Assembly (NCBI GenBank): GCA_902762905.1
Contig: CACWQE010000003.1
Span: 398-64,397, forward strand
Source of the DNA: an uncultured Lachnospiraceae bacterium
GTDB lineage: Bacteria > Bacillota > Clostridia > Lachnospirales > Lachnospiraceae
Direction: 5' to 3'
DNA length: 64,000 bases
Below are positions 50,239 to 58,630 of this stretch, piece by piece. A model generated the notes under the pieces. That model did not search any database. It was not told the DNA's origin and saw nothing but the letters and a program-made list of their open reading frames with translations. The first letter of the stretch is position 1. Every line of letters begins with the position of its first letter. A program made the translations under genes and the position numbers.

Positions 50239-50457
50239 CTACTTAAACAAATTCTTCAAATTCTCCTGAACGGCATCTGTTGCCGCCTCCTTATTAGAAT
50301 CCTGAATCATCTTATATACCTCTTCCCGATATACCGGAACCGACTTCGGAGCCTTAATTCCAACCTTTACCTGATCTCCTTTAATCTCTAATATTGTAAT
50401 CTCAATATCATTGCCAATAATAATAGATTCATTCGCTTTTCTTGATAATGCTAACAT
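50239..50457 (-). CDS. csrA: Carbon storage/flagellin translation regulator CsrA
   Basis: A 72-residue RNA-binding dimer. [34 protein letters not shown] is the beta-strand core, and [13 protein letters not shown] carries the R-E-E segment that contacts GGA sites. ATG 50457 directly follows the fliW stop; a GTG nine bases upstream is also in frame. It probably represses hag translation by binding the leader hairpin and ribosome binding site, and is held by FliW when flagellin is low. Confidence 0.95.
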   Translation of the reverse strand: MLALSRKANESIIIGNDIEITILEIKGDQVKVGIKAPKSVPVYREEVYKMIQDSNKEAATDAVQENLKNLFK

Positions 50458-50458
50458 C

Positions 50459-50923
50459 CTACTCACCCGCCTTTTCTTTCATCTTCTGCACGGCGTCATA
50501 TACATTATACTTCACTGGATAATCCGCATTATCTACGATCAACTGTACACCTGTACAGGTTTTCGTATTAATAATAACAGGCGCTTTCATATTCGCAGTT
50601 ACCTTTGTCATGTCTGCCGGTACCGTCATAACTAATAAGAACAACAGGTCTTCGTCTGCTGGGTTACTAAGCGGTTTCAATAATTCATCCTCTATCATTG
50701 GTGCATAATCCGGCACAACCGCAAGCGGATCCACAACCGGCAGCGCCAACGTTGGTTCTTCTAACGACTGAAGCCAGCTGATCTTCGTCTCCCGATCATC
50801 TTCTATATCATATATAATCGCAAACTTCTTAAAATCTTCAAATCCGATAATTCCATTTGGAAATTCCAAGATCTTATTATCGTCTAATTCCACTTCCCCA
50901 AAAAACTTTGTCTGTACTCTCAT
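50459..50923 (-). CDS. fliW: Flagellar assembly factor FliW
   Basis: A 154-residue beta-barrel protein that binds flagellin or CsrA by turns, coupling flagellin translation to secretion. [37 protein letters not shown] and the [11 protein letters not shown] segments are typical. It directly precedes csrA with only one base between stop and ATG, as in Bacillus. Confidence 0.94.
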   Translation of the reverse strand: MRVQTKFFGEVELDDNKILEFPNGIIGFEDFKKFAIIYDIEDDRETKISWLQSLEEPTLALPVVDPLAVVPDYAPMIEDELLKPLSNPADEDLLFLLVMTVPADMTKVTANMKAPVIINTKTCTGVQLIVDNADYPVKYNVYDAVQKMKEKAGE

Positions 50924-50950
50924 GGTAAATCTCCTTTCCAGTCTTCCATT

Positions 50951-52471
50951 CTACAAATAATCCAACAGCGTCTTCTGAATCACACTTGCCGTTGTTGCAA
51001 GAGAGGATTCATATACTAATTCTGCCTGATACATCTCAATCGCTGCTTCTTCTGTCTCCACATCTTCATTGGATGACTTCAATTCCTTGAAATCCGCCAG
51101 TTGCTCTGTAACACGTGTCTCAATCAGTTCCAACTTCGAATAAGTCGTTCCGACTACCGCCTGCACTGAGCTTACATCTTCCATAAAATTCTGGAAGTTT
51201 GTCATATTGTTACCAAACAGCTTCTGCATGTTCTCTTTCTTAAGAGCCAGTTCTACATCTGCCCCTTCTAACATCTGATTGATCTGTGCTACTGCATCTT
51301 TATCATCCTTATACTGAGGATCTTCCAACATGCCTTTCAACTTCTTGATCGTGTTCTCAATATCTAACACATCCTGTACAGCATTGGCAAGATCTTCAAT
51401 CTTATTACCCATATCATGTTTGATAAAATCTTTGCCCTCTGCATTCACAGTAATATACTGATTAAAATTCACCTCATACTTGATGGGCTGTCCCGCCTTA
51501 TCTACTGTGTAATCGGTATCCTGAATGGAACCATCTGCCAATGTCTTATGCTGTGTGCAGTTAAAATACATCTCCGGGCGAAGATCTCCAACCGCAAACT
51601 TTGACTTATCATAATTCACTGAAATATTCGATGCTGTCTTAATCTGATTATATACATTCTCACCTAAAATGAGTTCACCCGTTTCCGGAATATAATTAAT
51701 ACCATCTGGATCCACCTCATAATAAGTATCGCTATCTGCCACCTGCTTGATCGTGAAGTTCGCACCTGCCTGTCCAACCAGATCAATCTGATTACCATTC
51801 GCATCTGTCACTGTAATGCTTGGTGTTCCATTATCCAGACCACTATACGCCAGACGAAGCTTATACACACTTGCTGAAGTAGGCTGCTGATACGTGGTTG
51901 TACCTGCCAGAATTCCATCCAGATCTTCCGGTTTCACACCATCTAATACTACATTCTTACTTACAATCGAATCTGGAGAAATATCCTGCGTAATATTATA
52001 GGAAAGTCCTTCCTTTGCCGCATCATCCTGAAATACAAGATTCGTCTCTGTCTTATATCCAGAAAACAGATATCTTCCCGCATAAGTCGTGCCACCTTCT
52101 TTGTAAATGGCATCCTTCAATGCCTTCAACTCATCAATGATTGTCTGCCGGTCCTTCGTCTGGAATGTGTCACTCGCACCCTGTTCACAGTAATAATACA
52201 CATCCTGCAAACGATCATACACATTCTGTACAGAAGACTGTGTTGTATCCACCCAGGACATTGCATCCTTAATATTCTTATTCTTATATTGATCCAGCTG
52301 ATCGCAAGTCGTTCTAAGTTTCAATGCACGAATTGCAATAACCGGATCTTCTGATGGTGCCGATATCTTCTTACCTGTTGTAACCTGCTGATTCAGGTTG
52401 CTGACACGCTGCATAGACTTCTGCATATTCCGCAACGAACCCGCCGTTACCATCTGATTCGTAACTCTCAT
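50951..52471 (-). CDS. flgL: Flagellar hook-associated protein FlgL (HAP3)
   Basis: A 506-residue junction protein. The N terminus MRVTNQMVTAGSLRNMQKS and SNLNQQVTTGKKISAPSEDPV, and the C-terminal AAIEMYQAELVYESSLATTA block, are flagellin-like helices that join filament to hook. It is longer than B. subtilis FlgL (298) because of a large surface insert. Start at ATG 52471 follows AGGAGAG; an upstream frame lacks a site. Next to fliW by 27 bases. Confidence 0.93.
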   Translation of the reverse strand: MRVTNQMVTAGSLRNMQKSMQRVSNLNQQVTTGKKISAPSEDPVIAIRALKLRTTCDQLDQYKNKNIKDAMSWVDTTQSSVQNVYDRLQDVYYYCEQGASDTFQTKDRQTIIDELKALKDAIYKEGGTTYAGRYLFSGYKTETNLVFQDDAAKEGLSYNITQDISPDSIVSKNVVLDGVKPEDLDGILAGTTTYQQPTSASVYKLRLAYSGLDNGTPSITVTDANGNQIDLVGQAGANFTIKQVADSDTYYEVDPDGINYIPETGELILGENVYNQIKTASNISVNYDKSKFAVGDLRPEMYFNCTQHKTLADGSIQDTDYTVDKAGQPIKYEVNFNQYITVNAEGKDFIKHDMGNKIEDLANAVQDVLDIENTIKKLKGMLEDPQYKDDKDAVAQINQMLEGADVELALKKENMQKLFGNNMTNFQNFMEDVSSVQAVVGTTYSKLELIETRVTEQLADFKELKSSNEDVETEEAAIEMYQAELVYESSLATTASVIQKTLLDYL

Positions 52472-52656
52472 GTTCTCTCTCCTGTCCGGTTCTTCCATTA
52501 ACCTCACTTACTGATGTCTCATCCTTTAGACATTTCACTCTATATACTATATCGTAACAAAACGCCAAACACTCAAGATGTAATCATAGAGAATCCATCC
52601 CTTGCCCCAATATATCTACCGCCATAACACATAGATACAAGAAATGAAGCAATCTC

Positions 52657-54540
52657 TTACACGCCAGTCTGGTTGATGAGCTTGTCATACACTTCATTCA
52701 TAACAGAAATTACCTTGCTCGCCAGATCAAATCCATTCTGATAGATAACCAGACTGCTTGCTTCTTCATTGGTATCTACCGAAGACACAGACTTTCTCTG
52801 ATTATCAATTACTGTCGCCACTTCATTCATATTCTTAGAGAATGCAGTATATTTGGAAATATCAACTGCCTGCGAAGTGGTGATCGCCTGTAAGAACTGT
52901 GCAACTGTTCCCTGTGAGAACATACTGCGGTCATCCATACCTGCAATGATCTTCTCCAGTACCCCTTTCGCATCTTTGTTTCCCTGCTCAATATCTTCCT
53001 TATAGGATACAACCAATTTGGATTCATCTTTCAATATATCCTGATTAATTCCCCAGTTGAGTGCAGTAATCCGATAATAGCTCGAATCCACGGAAGCCAA
53101 CGACGCTCCTCCTCCATTTCCTGTCAGAACGTAATCATTACCTTCAATATCCGGCGCAGTAAAGAAATCCATGCCGGCATCTCCATTCGCATCAACTCCG
53201 GTTGTAAAAATGTCATTCATGTACTTAGATAACGTTCTTGCGAACTCATTTAACTGCGTCATATAATACGGGATTCCCTTGCAGTCAACCCGATCTCCCA
53301 TAATTGCCTCTTTGCCAACATCCAGACCTGCATCAAATGTTGCCGGAACACGCTTTCCAGTCTCATCTTCCACTGTCAGGTTCTTAAAGATAAAACTGGT
53401 CAGGTTGCCGTCTGCATCTTTGGTTGCTTCCCAGCTGTCATAATAATAATTCTTACAATTCAAAGTAATGATACCGGAGCTTGGCAGATTCAGCTTATCC
53501 ACAGAAATAGCATTATCTAACTTAACAGTTGCCGTTGAACCATTACCAGTTCCCATTGCCATGCTTGTGATCGTGCCAGAGAACGGATTGGCATTGTTTC
53601 CATCCCTTACCTGTAAGAGTCCTTTCAAACGTCCTGTCACATTCTCACTATTAAAGTTAAATTGTTCACCAATGGTATTATTCAATCCTTCCCAATATAC
53701 ATCATACAGACCATCAATATCATTCTGGTTGATCTTCTCCTGTCTGGCAACCACTTTCAATTGCTTACATTCCATCTCATCCACCAACACCGTACTTCCA
53801 ATTCTTACTTCGTACCGGCTGGCACCAGATTCAACTGCATTCTCACCGAATCCATACTTGATCGGCGTCTCTGTCACTGTAACATTCACTAATTCAGAAA
53901 GACTGTCCACCAGATTCTCACGCTGATCCCGCAGGTCATTCGCATTACCGCCTCGTGTCTCAATATTCATGATCTGTTGATTCAGGGTATAGATCTGAGA
54001 CGCAATCGAATTGATCGTATCCACATGAATCGCAACCTCATTATTAATGTCCTGTTGCGTCTTACGATAGTTCGTTGCTGTCTCTTTGATCAGATCCGTA
54101 AAATTCTGCGCAGATTGAATGAACTGGGTCCTGTAAGTTGCATCCGCAGGGCTTGACGCTAAGTCCTGCATAGCACCACTTAACTTACTAAGAAGCTTGG
54201 TATATCCGGTCTCAGACTGCATCTCATTCAGATAGGACTGCAGTTGTGTCAACTGTTCCTGCACACCATTGTACTCGGAATACTGGGACTGCGCAGAATG
54301 ATACTTCGTGTCATAATAAATGTTGCGCAATTGTGTGATACCGGTTGCCTTCACACCGGTACCCATCATTCCATATGCATTATTTACCCGAAGGGCATCC
54401 GCTGCCTGCGCAAGCACAGTCTGTCTGGAATAACCTTTCACATCCGCATTGGATATGTTGTGAGCTGCAGTATTCAGATTCGACTGTTGATAATTAAGGC
54501 CCGATAAACCGGTATTCAATCCTAAAAATGTAGATGGCAT
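52657..54540 (-). CDS. flgK: Flagellar hook-associated protein FlgK (HAP1), paralogue A
   Basis: A 627-residue junction protein. The N-terminal STFLGLNTGLSGLNYQQSNLNTAAHNISNADVKGYSRQ and C-terminal EEASSLVIYQNGFDLASKVISVMNEVYDKL-type blocks (given by position) define the family. It follows paralogue B by 21 bases. The conserved ends are close to paralogue B, the middle differs. AGAAGGGA precedes the ATG. Which of the two forms the hook-filament joint is unknown. Confidence 0.9.
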   Translation of the reverse strand: MPSTFLGLNTGLSGLNYQQSNLNTAAHNISNADVKGYSRQTVLAQAADALRVNNAYGMMGTGVKATGITQLRNIYYDTKYHSAQSQYSEYNGVQEQLTQLQSYLNEMQSETGYTKLLSKLSGAMQDLASSPADATYRTQFIQSAQNFTDLIKETATNYRKTQQDINNEVAIHVDTINSIASQIYTLNQQIMNIETRGGNANDLRDQRENLVDSLSELVNVTVTETPIKYGFGENAVESGASRYEVRIGSTVLVDEMECKQLKVVARQEKINQNDIDGLYDVYWEGLNNTIGEQFNFNSENVTGRLKGLLQVRDGNNANPFSGTITSMAMGTGNGSTATVKLDNAISVDKLNLPSSGIITLNCKNYYYDSWEATKDADGNLTSFIFKNLTVEDETGKRVPATFDAGLDVGKEAIMGDRVDCKGIPYYMTQLNEFARTLSKYMNDIFTTGVDANGDAGMDFFTAPDIEGNDYVLTGNGGGASLASVDSSYYRITALNWGINQDILKDESKLVVSYKEDIEQGNKDAKGVLEKIIAGMDDRSMFSQGTVAQFLQAITTSQAVDISKYTAFSKNMNEVATVIDNQRKSVSSVDTNEEASSLVIYQNGFDLASKVISVMNEVYDKLINQTGV

Positions 54541-54561
54541 ATTCTCATTCCCTTCTTACTT

Positions 54562-56367
54562 CTATCCCAACTTACTGATCAAGTGTTCCACCATCTCCGA
54601 TACTACACTGAAGTATCTCGAAGATGCATTATATCCCTGCTGATACTTGATCAGATTACTAAGTTCCTCATCTGTTGAAACTCCTGCTACTGTCTGCCGC
54701 TGATTATCTGCTTCCTGAACTGCCTTGGTCTGTGATTCTGCAATTCCATTGTAGGTGTACCCTTTGTTTGCAAAGTCTGCAATGAATTCTTTGTAATATC
54801 CCATAAAGTTGTTCGTCACGAGACTGTTGGGTCCAAGACTTGCAAAATCATCTTCCCACATCGTGATCAACTGATTTGCCACATCCTGTAATTCTTCTTT
54901 CTGAAGATTCGATAACGGCAGCAAACTAGGATTCTTTGTCAGATCATCATTGACCTGAATGTTGCCAAGTGTATATAAAGAGATGTAGTCATTCTCATTC
55001 TCCTCATTATATACCTTAACCGTCTGCTGGGTTCCATCCGCCAAAGTCACCGTCTGTTCTGTATAACGCGGCATATTGTTACGAATAAACAACTCTGTTC
55101 CCTGCACGCTATTCTTGTCACCCATTCCATATCCGGCTTTTTCTTCATCTAACACATGGATCGTACTGCCATCTGCTAATGTAATTTCTTTGTTCGGACA
55201 TAGGATATCATTAATCTTTGTCACTACACCGTGGATCAACTGGTCAAACTGTGCCATAATGTTATTCACCGTATATGGCTCTAAATATGTATTATAATAA
55301 TCTCTATCTTTCACAAATTGCTGATAATCTGTCTGGTATTGCTGATAATCCGTCTGATAATCAGCCATTGCCTGATTATAATCTGCATCTGTCTTATAGT
55401 CAGCACGCACCGGACGAACTGGTGCTTCCGGCGCCTGCGGCACATCCGTATACTTCGCTACCCAGTCACCACGTGACATAATGATTCCCTTCAAGGAACC
55501 TACATCCGTACCGGTATCCGCATTCGGTACGCGTGTCAGATTAAACACATTCGTCTGATCATCTTTCCAGACTGGAACATAATAATCACACGAGTCACTC
55601 ACTTCCTTGGTATCCAGCTTATAGGTACGATCCATACTGACCAGACAACGGTTCTCCGCATATACCTCTACCTGTCCATCTTCCATCTCCCGATAGCTAA
55701 TGGAAATGATACCGCTAAGTTCGTCTAACAAACTGTCTCTCTGATCTCTGTAATCATTCGCACTTTCAATTCCGGTCGCCTCCACTTTACTGATCTCACC
55801 ATTCAGATCATAAATGGTATCCGCAATCTGGTTGATCCGGTCAACCTGATCCTGAATCTCCGTATTCAGGTTCTTCTGATAGGTTGTTAACTGCGAATAG
55901 ATCTTGTTCGCCTGATCCACAAAAGCAACCGCTCTGGCAATATAAGAACTTCTTGTTACAATACTATTCGGTTCCTTCTGTAATTCTTCCGCCGCAGACC
56001 ACAAATTCTGCATATAAGTACGGAAATCGCTACTCTCTAACTCTCCAAAATAATTCTGAACTTCTGCCACTACATCATACTTCGTCTGGTAGAATTGTTC
56101 TCTTCCCACCTCTGTACGATACTTCTTATCGATCAGATTGTCCCGGATATGCCGGACATCCACAATTCTTGTTCCAAGTCCCGCCTGGTTCTTACCAATT
56201 GCCGTATTACCGAGATTCGTATACGCCATATCTGTAAGAAGAACCTGCTGTCTGGTATAGCCTGTGATTCCCGCATTGGTTATGTTATGTGCAGTTGTAT
56301 TCAGCGCATACTGTCCGGATTGCATTCCCGATACGCCTACATAAAAATTACCCATTGTACCAGACAT
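54562..56367 (-). CDS. flgK: Flagellar hook-associated protein FlgK (HAP1), paralogue B
   Basis: A 601-residue FlgK. MGNFYVGVSGMQSGQYALNT and TAHNITNAGITGYTRQQVLL open the protein, and LSNLIKYQQGYNASSRYFSVV closes it. The middle carries a Tyr/Gln/Asp-rich repeat (YQTDYQQYQTDYQQF, about residues 350-365) next to a proline-rich APEAPVRPVRADY stretch, not seen in paralogue A. It is preceded by flgN and may be its main client. Tandem flgK pairs are known in some Lachnospiraceae as I recall. Confidence 0.9.
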   Translation of the reverse strand: MSGTMGNFYVGVSGMQSGQYALNTTAHNITNAGITGYTRQQVLLTDMAYTNLGNTAIGKNQAGLGTRIVDVRHIRDNLIDKKYRTEVGREQFYQTKYDVVAEVQNYFGELESSDFRTYMQNLWSAAEELQKEPNSIVTRSSYIARAVAFVDQANKIYSQLTTYQKNLNTEIQDQVDRINQIADTIYDLNGEISKVEATGIESANDYRDQRDSLLDELSGIISISYREMEDGQVEVYAENRCLVSMDRTYKLDTKEVSDSCDYYVPVWKDDQTNVFNLTRVPNADTGTDVGSLKGIIMSRGDWVAKYTDVPQAPEAPVRPVRADYKTDADYNQAMADYQTDYQQYQTDYQQFVKDRDYYNTYLEPYTVNNIMAQFDQLIHGVVTKINDILCPNKEITLADGSTIHVLDEEKAGYGMGDKNSVQGTELFIRNNMPRYTEQTVTLADGTQQTVKVYNEENENDYISLYTLGNIQVNDDLTKNPSLLPLSNLQKEELQDVANQLITMWEDDFASLGPNSLVTNNFMGYYKEFIADFANKGYTYNGIAESQTKAVQEADNQRQTVAGVSTDEELSNLIKYQQGYNASSRYFSVVSEMVEHLISKLG

Positions 56368-56394
56368 ATGTGTCCCTCTTTCCTAATCATACAA

Positions 56395-56910
56395 TTACTG
56401 CTTCGCATCAAAGGACGAATAATTTCCTCCAAGCGTCGCACCACTATAATTCCCTTTGTTATAATTCGCCGTCTCCGGCGCCTGATTCATAGATTGAATC
56501 AGGTTGATCGAATATTCCGTCATCTCCAAAGATTCTTTTAACAAACTCTGGTTATGAATATTCACCTGCTTCAGCACCTCTGTCTGTTTCAATAATCTAT
56601 CCCTAATCGCAATTAAAGGATGCTGAAACTCCGGCTGTTTCGCCATCAACTGAATGACTTCCGAAACAGTAATCGTGTTCGCATCCTTGCCTAATACCGT
56701 CGCAATCTCTTGAAGTGCCTGATTCCTCTTATGTGACACCGATGTAATGTCATCTACAATTCTCTGCTCTCTCTCATTGGCTTCCGAAAGACGGTTCAAA
56801 TCATTAGAGACAATTACCGCTGTCTTATCCATAGACTCTTTCGTGAGCAGTTCATATAATTCTGATTCCTGCTCCAAAGTCATAATTAAATTCTCAATTA
56901 AGCTCGCCAT
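56395..56910 (-). CDS. flgN: Flagellar export chaperone FlgN
   Basis: A 171-residue helical chaperone of the FlgN family, which delivers FlgK and FlgL to the export gate. MASLIENLIMTLEQESELYELL and the long heptad-like middle are typical; the tail is Asn/Ser/Gly-rich. ATG 56910 follows AAGGAGAG, so the longer frame is not used. It lies between flgM and flgK as in Bacillus. Confidence 0.88.
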   Translation of the reverse strand: MASLIENLIMTLEQESELYELLTKESMDKTAVIVSNDLNRLSEANEREQRIVDDITSVSHKRNQALQEIATVLGKDANTITVSEVIQLMAKQPEFQHPLIAIRDRLLKQTEVLKQVNIHNQSLLKESLEMTEYSINLIQSMNQAPETANYNKGNYSGATLGGNYSSFDAKQ

Positions 56911-56967
56911 CGAACTCTCCTTACATCCGTTAGTCTCTACCCGCCCTGAAAGCATATGCTTTCAGGA

Positions 56968-57255
56968 TTAGATAGATCTCTCGTCATATGCAGCTAACAA
57001 CTTATCTGCAAAGTCCTCTGCACTTACCTGATAGGTTCCATTGGCGATGCTTGCTTTCAGTGCACTTACTTTGTCCTGTCTTACATCAGGAACTTCCTTA
57101 AGTGCCGTCTTTGCAATCTGCATATCTCTTCCCACAGAAGAAAATGAAACCTGATCCATGGTTGCTGCAGTGCTGACTCCATTGGTGTTGTAGCCTTTCT
57201 TGACTGGTTGATTGCCATACACCTGAGCAATCTGATTATATGCACCAATTCGCAT
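56968..57255 (-). CDS. flgM: Anti-sigma-28 factor FlgM
   Basis: A 95-residue anti-sigma factor. The C-terminal helices DVRQDKVSALKASIANGTYQV and SAEDFADKLLAAYDE match FlgM. It holds sigma-28 until hook completion allows its export. Start at ATG 57255 after AAGAAGGTG. It is preceded by a sigma-28-like promoter, giving the usual autoregulatory loop. Confidence 0.92.
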   Translation of the reverse strand: MRIGAYNQIAQVYGNQPVKKGYNTNGVSTAATMDQVSFSSVGRDMQIAKTALKEVPDVRQDKVSALKASIANGTYQVSAEDFADKLLAAYDERSI

Positions 57256-57337
57256 CGTTACACCTTCTTTCCATTGTCCCGGATGACCCATCCGCAGCCA
57301 ATATAATATTCCAATCTCATTATTGGATTCACTAATT

Positions 57338-57364
57338 ATATCGGACTATTTCCAGAAAACATTA
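57338..57364 (-). promoter_or_regulatory. Candidate sigma-28 promoter of flgM
   Basis: On the minus strand TAAT (57361-57364), 15 bases, TCCGATAT (57338-57345). The -10 box is identical to that of hag; the -35 has one change. Confidence 0.62.
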
Positions 57365-57476
57365 TATCTAACTGATAAAAAAGTTCACACAATTCATTCC
57401 AGCCTATAACTCCTGTAACCATGCCAGCAAACTCTCACAGGATAGTGCATAACACCATTCACTCATATCCTCTTTG

Positions 57477-57878
57477 TTACTTATCTAAGAAACGCATTCT
57501 TGCTGCTTCCCGCTGCTTCTTCACAACAATTGACTCCTCTGAACTATACAGACTGTCAACTTTACCAAGAAGTTTGTCCTTACACTTCTGGCAAAGACGA
57601 CCAGAACGGATCATCGCACCGCAGCATTCACAGTCTAGGCCAACACCAGATTCTTCCGAAAAGGAAAGTCTCTCTTCCCGGATCCACCGGCGGATCTGGT
57701 TTGATGATACACCTGTTGCGTCAGCAACTTCTGTAATTCCATGTGTTGGATTCTCTCGAATGTATTCTTTCACTTCCTGAAATTTTTCTTCCAACTTCGC
57801 CTTACAGCCCGGGCAAATAGAAGGACCACTCAAATAATTAAATAATCTCTTACATTGTCTACATGTTCTAACTTCCAT
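57477..57878 (-). CDS. yvyF: TIGR03826 (YvyF) flagellar operon protein
   Basis: A 133-residue protein of the YvyF family found between comF and flgM in Firmicutes. It has two zinc-ribbon pairs, CRQCKRLF with CPGCK, and CECCGA with CQKCK, and a central helix-turn-helix-like region ITEVADATGVSSNQIRRWI. Proposed to be a regulator, without firm proof. Same gene order as B. subtilis. Confidence 0.9.
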   Translation of the reverse strand: MEVRTCRQCKRLFNYLSGPSICPGCKAKLEEKFQEVKEYIRENPTHGITEVADATGVSSNQIRRWIREERLSFSEESGVGLDCECCGAMIRSGRLCQKCKDKLLGKVDSLYSSEESIVVKKQREAARMRFLDK

Positions 57879-57905
57879 GTTCCCACTCCTTTTTATTCAT
57901 CATTG

Positions 57906-58616
57906 TTATGCAGAAAAACCTCTGCCAATTGCCACACTTGTATAATACACACATTCTGTACCATCTGCGATCAACACCTTAGCACAGGCTTCTATTGTCG
58001 CCCCACTGGTGTATATATCATCCACCACCAGCACTCTATTTAATTTTATCTTATTTCTTCCTATTTTGAAAGCATTTTTTAGGTTTTTCATTCGCGCTTT
58101 ATCATTTAATTCCTTCTGCGGATTCGTATCTATGATCCGCTCCAGATAATTCGGATACACCGGTATGCCAAGTTCCTTTCCCAGCGCATTTGCCAGGATC
58201 TCTGCCTGATTATACCCCCTCACCCTTTTCTTATGTGGATGAACCGGAACCGGTACTATACCGGATATCCCTAACCGCTGTAGCCTCAAACCATACCGGC
58301 TGCAAATACTCCAGCTATAGAACTTTGCATAATTTCTCTGATTCTTATATTTGAAATCATACAAGGATGTCTTAACATTTCCTGTATACCAAAATGCAGG
58401 AAAACCCTGCTGATAGGACTTTGGCATTTGCAGACAGTCCTCACAATATTCATCCTCTTCGTGTTCCACACCTTTTCCGCATTTCAGACACACCGGTTCT
58501 TCCACCCATGCTAATGTCCTCTCACATTCCGGGCAGACCATATCCGCTCCATAAGGTCGTATCTCCTTACAAAGCGGACATCGAACCGGATATAACAGAT
58601 CTAACCAATGCCCCAA
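57906..58616 (-). CDS. comFC: ComF family phosphoribosyltransferase-like protein
   Basis: A 236-residue ComFC homologue: an N-terminal zinc-binding double-CxxC part (LYPVRCPLCK, MVCPECE, CLKCGKG, CEDCL) and a PRTase domain with RVRGYNQAEILA and the PRPP loop VLVVDDIYTSGATIEAC. ComF proteins help single-strand DNA uptake in transformation. No ATG is in place; TTG 58616 has GGAGG seven bases upstream and is preferred to TTG 58634. It overlaps no other competence gene here (comFA absent), but recD2 lies just before. Confidence 0.88.
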   Translation of the reverse strand: MGHWLDLLYPVRCPLCKEIRPYGADMVCPECERTLAWVEEPVCLKCGKGVEHEEDEYCEDCLQMPKSYQQGFPAFWYTGNVKTSLYDFKYKNQRNYAKFYSWSICSRYGLRLQRLGISGIVPVPVHPHKKRVRGYNQAEILANALGKELGIPVYPNYLERIIDTNPQKELNDKARMKNLKNAFKIGRNKIKLNRVLVVDDIYTSGATIEACAKVLIADGTECVYYTSVAIGRGFSA

Positions 58617-58630
58617 TCCATAACCTCCTG

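Noticed and set aside
53468..53926. 152-codon plus-strand frame
   Set aside because: Antisense to the conserved flgK gene, with no start signal.
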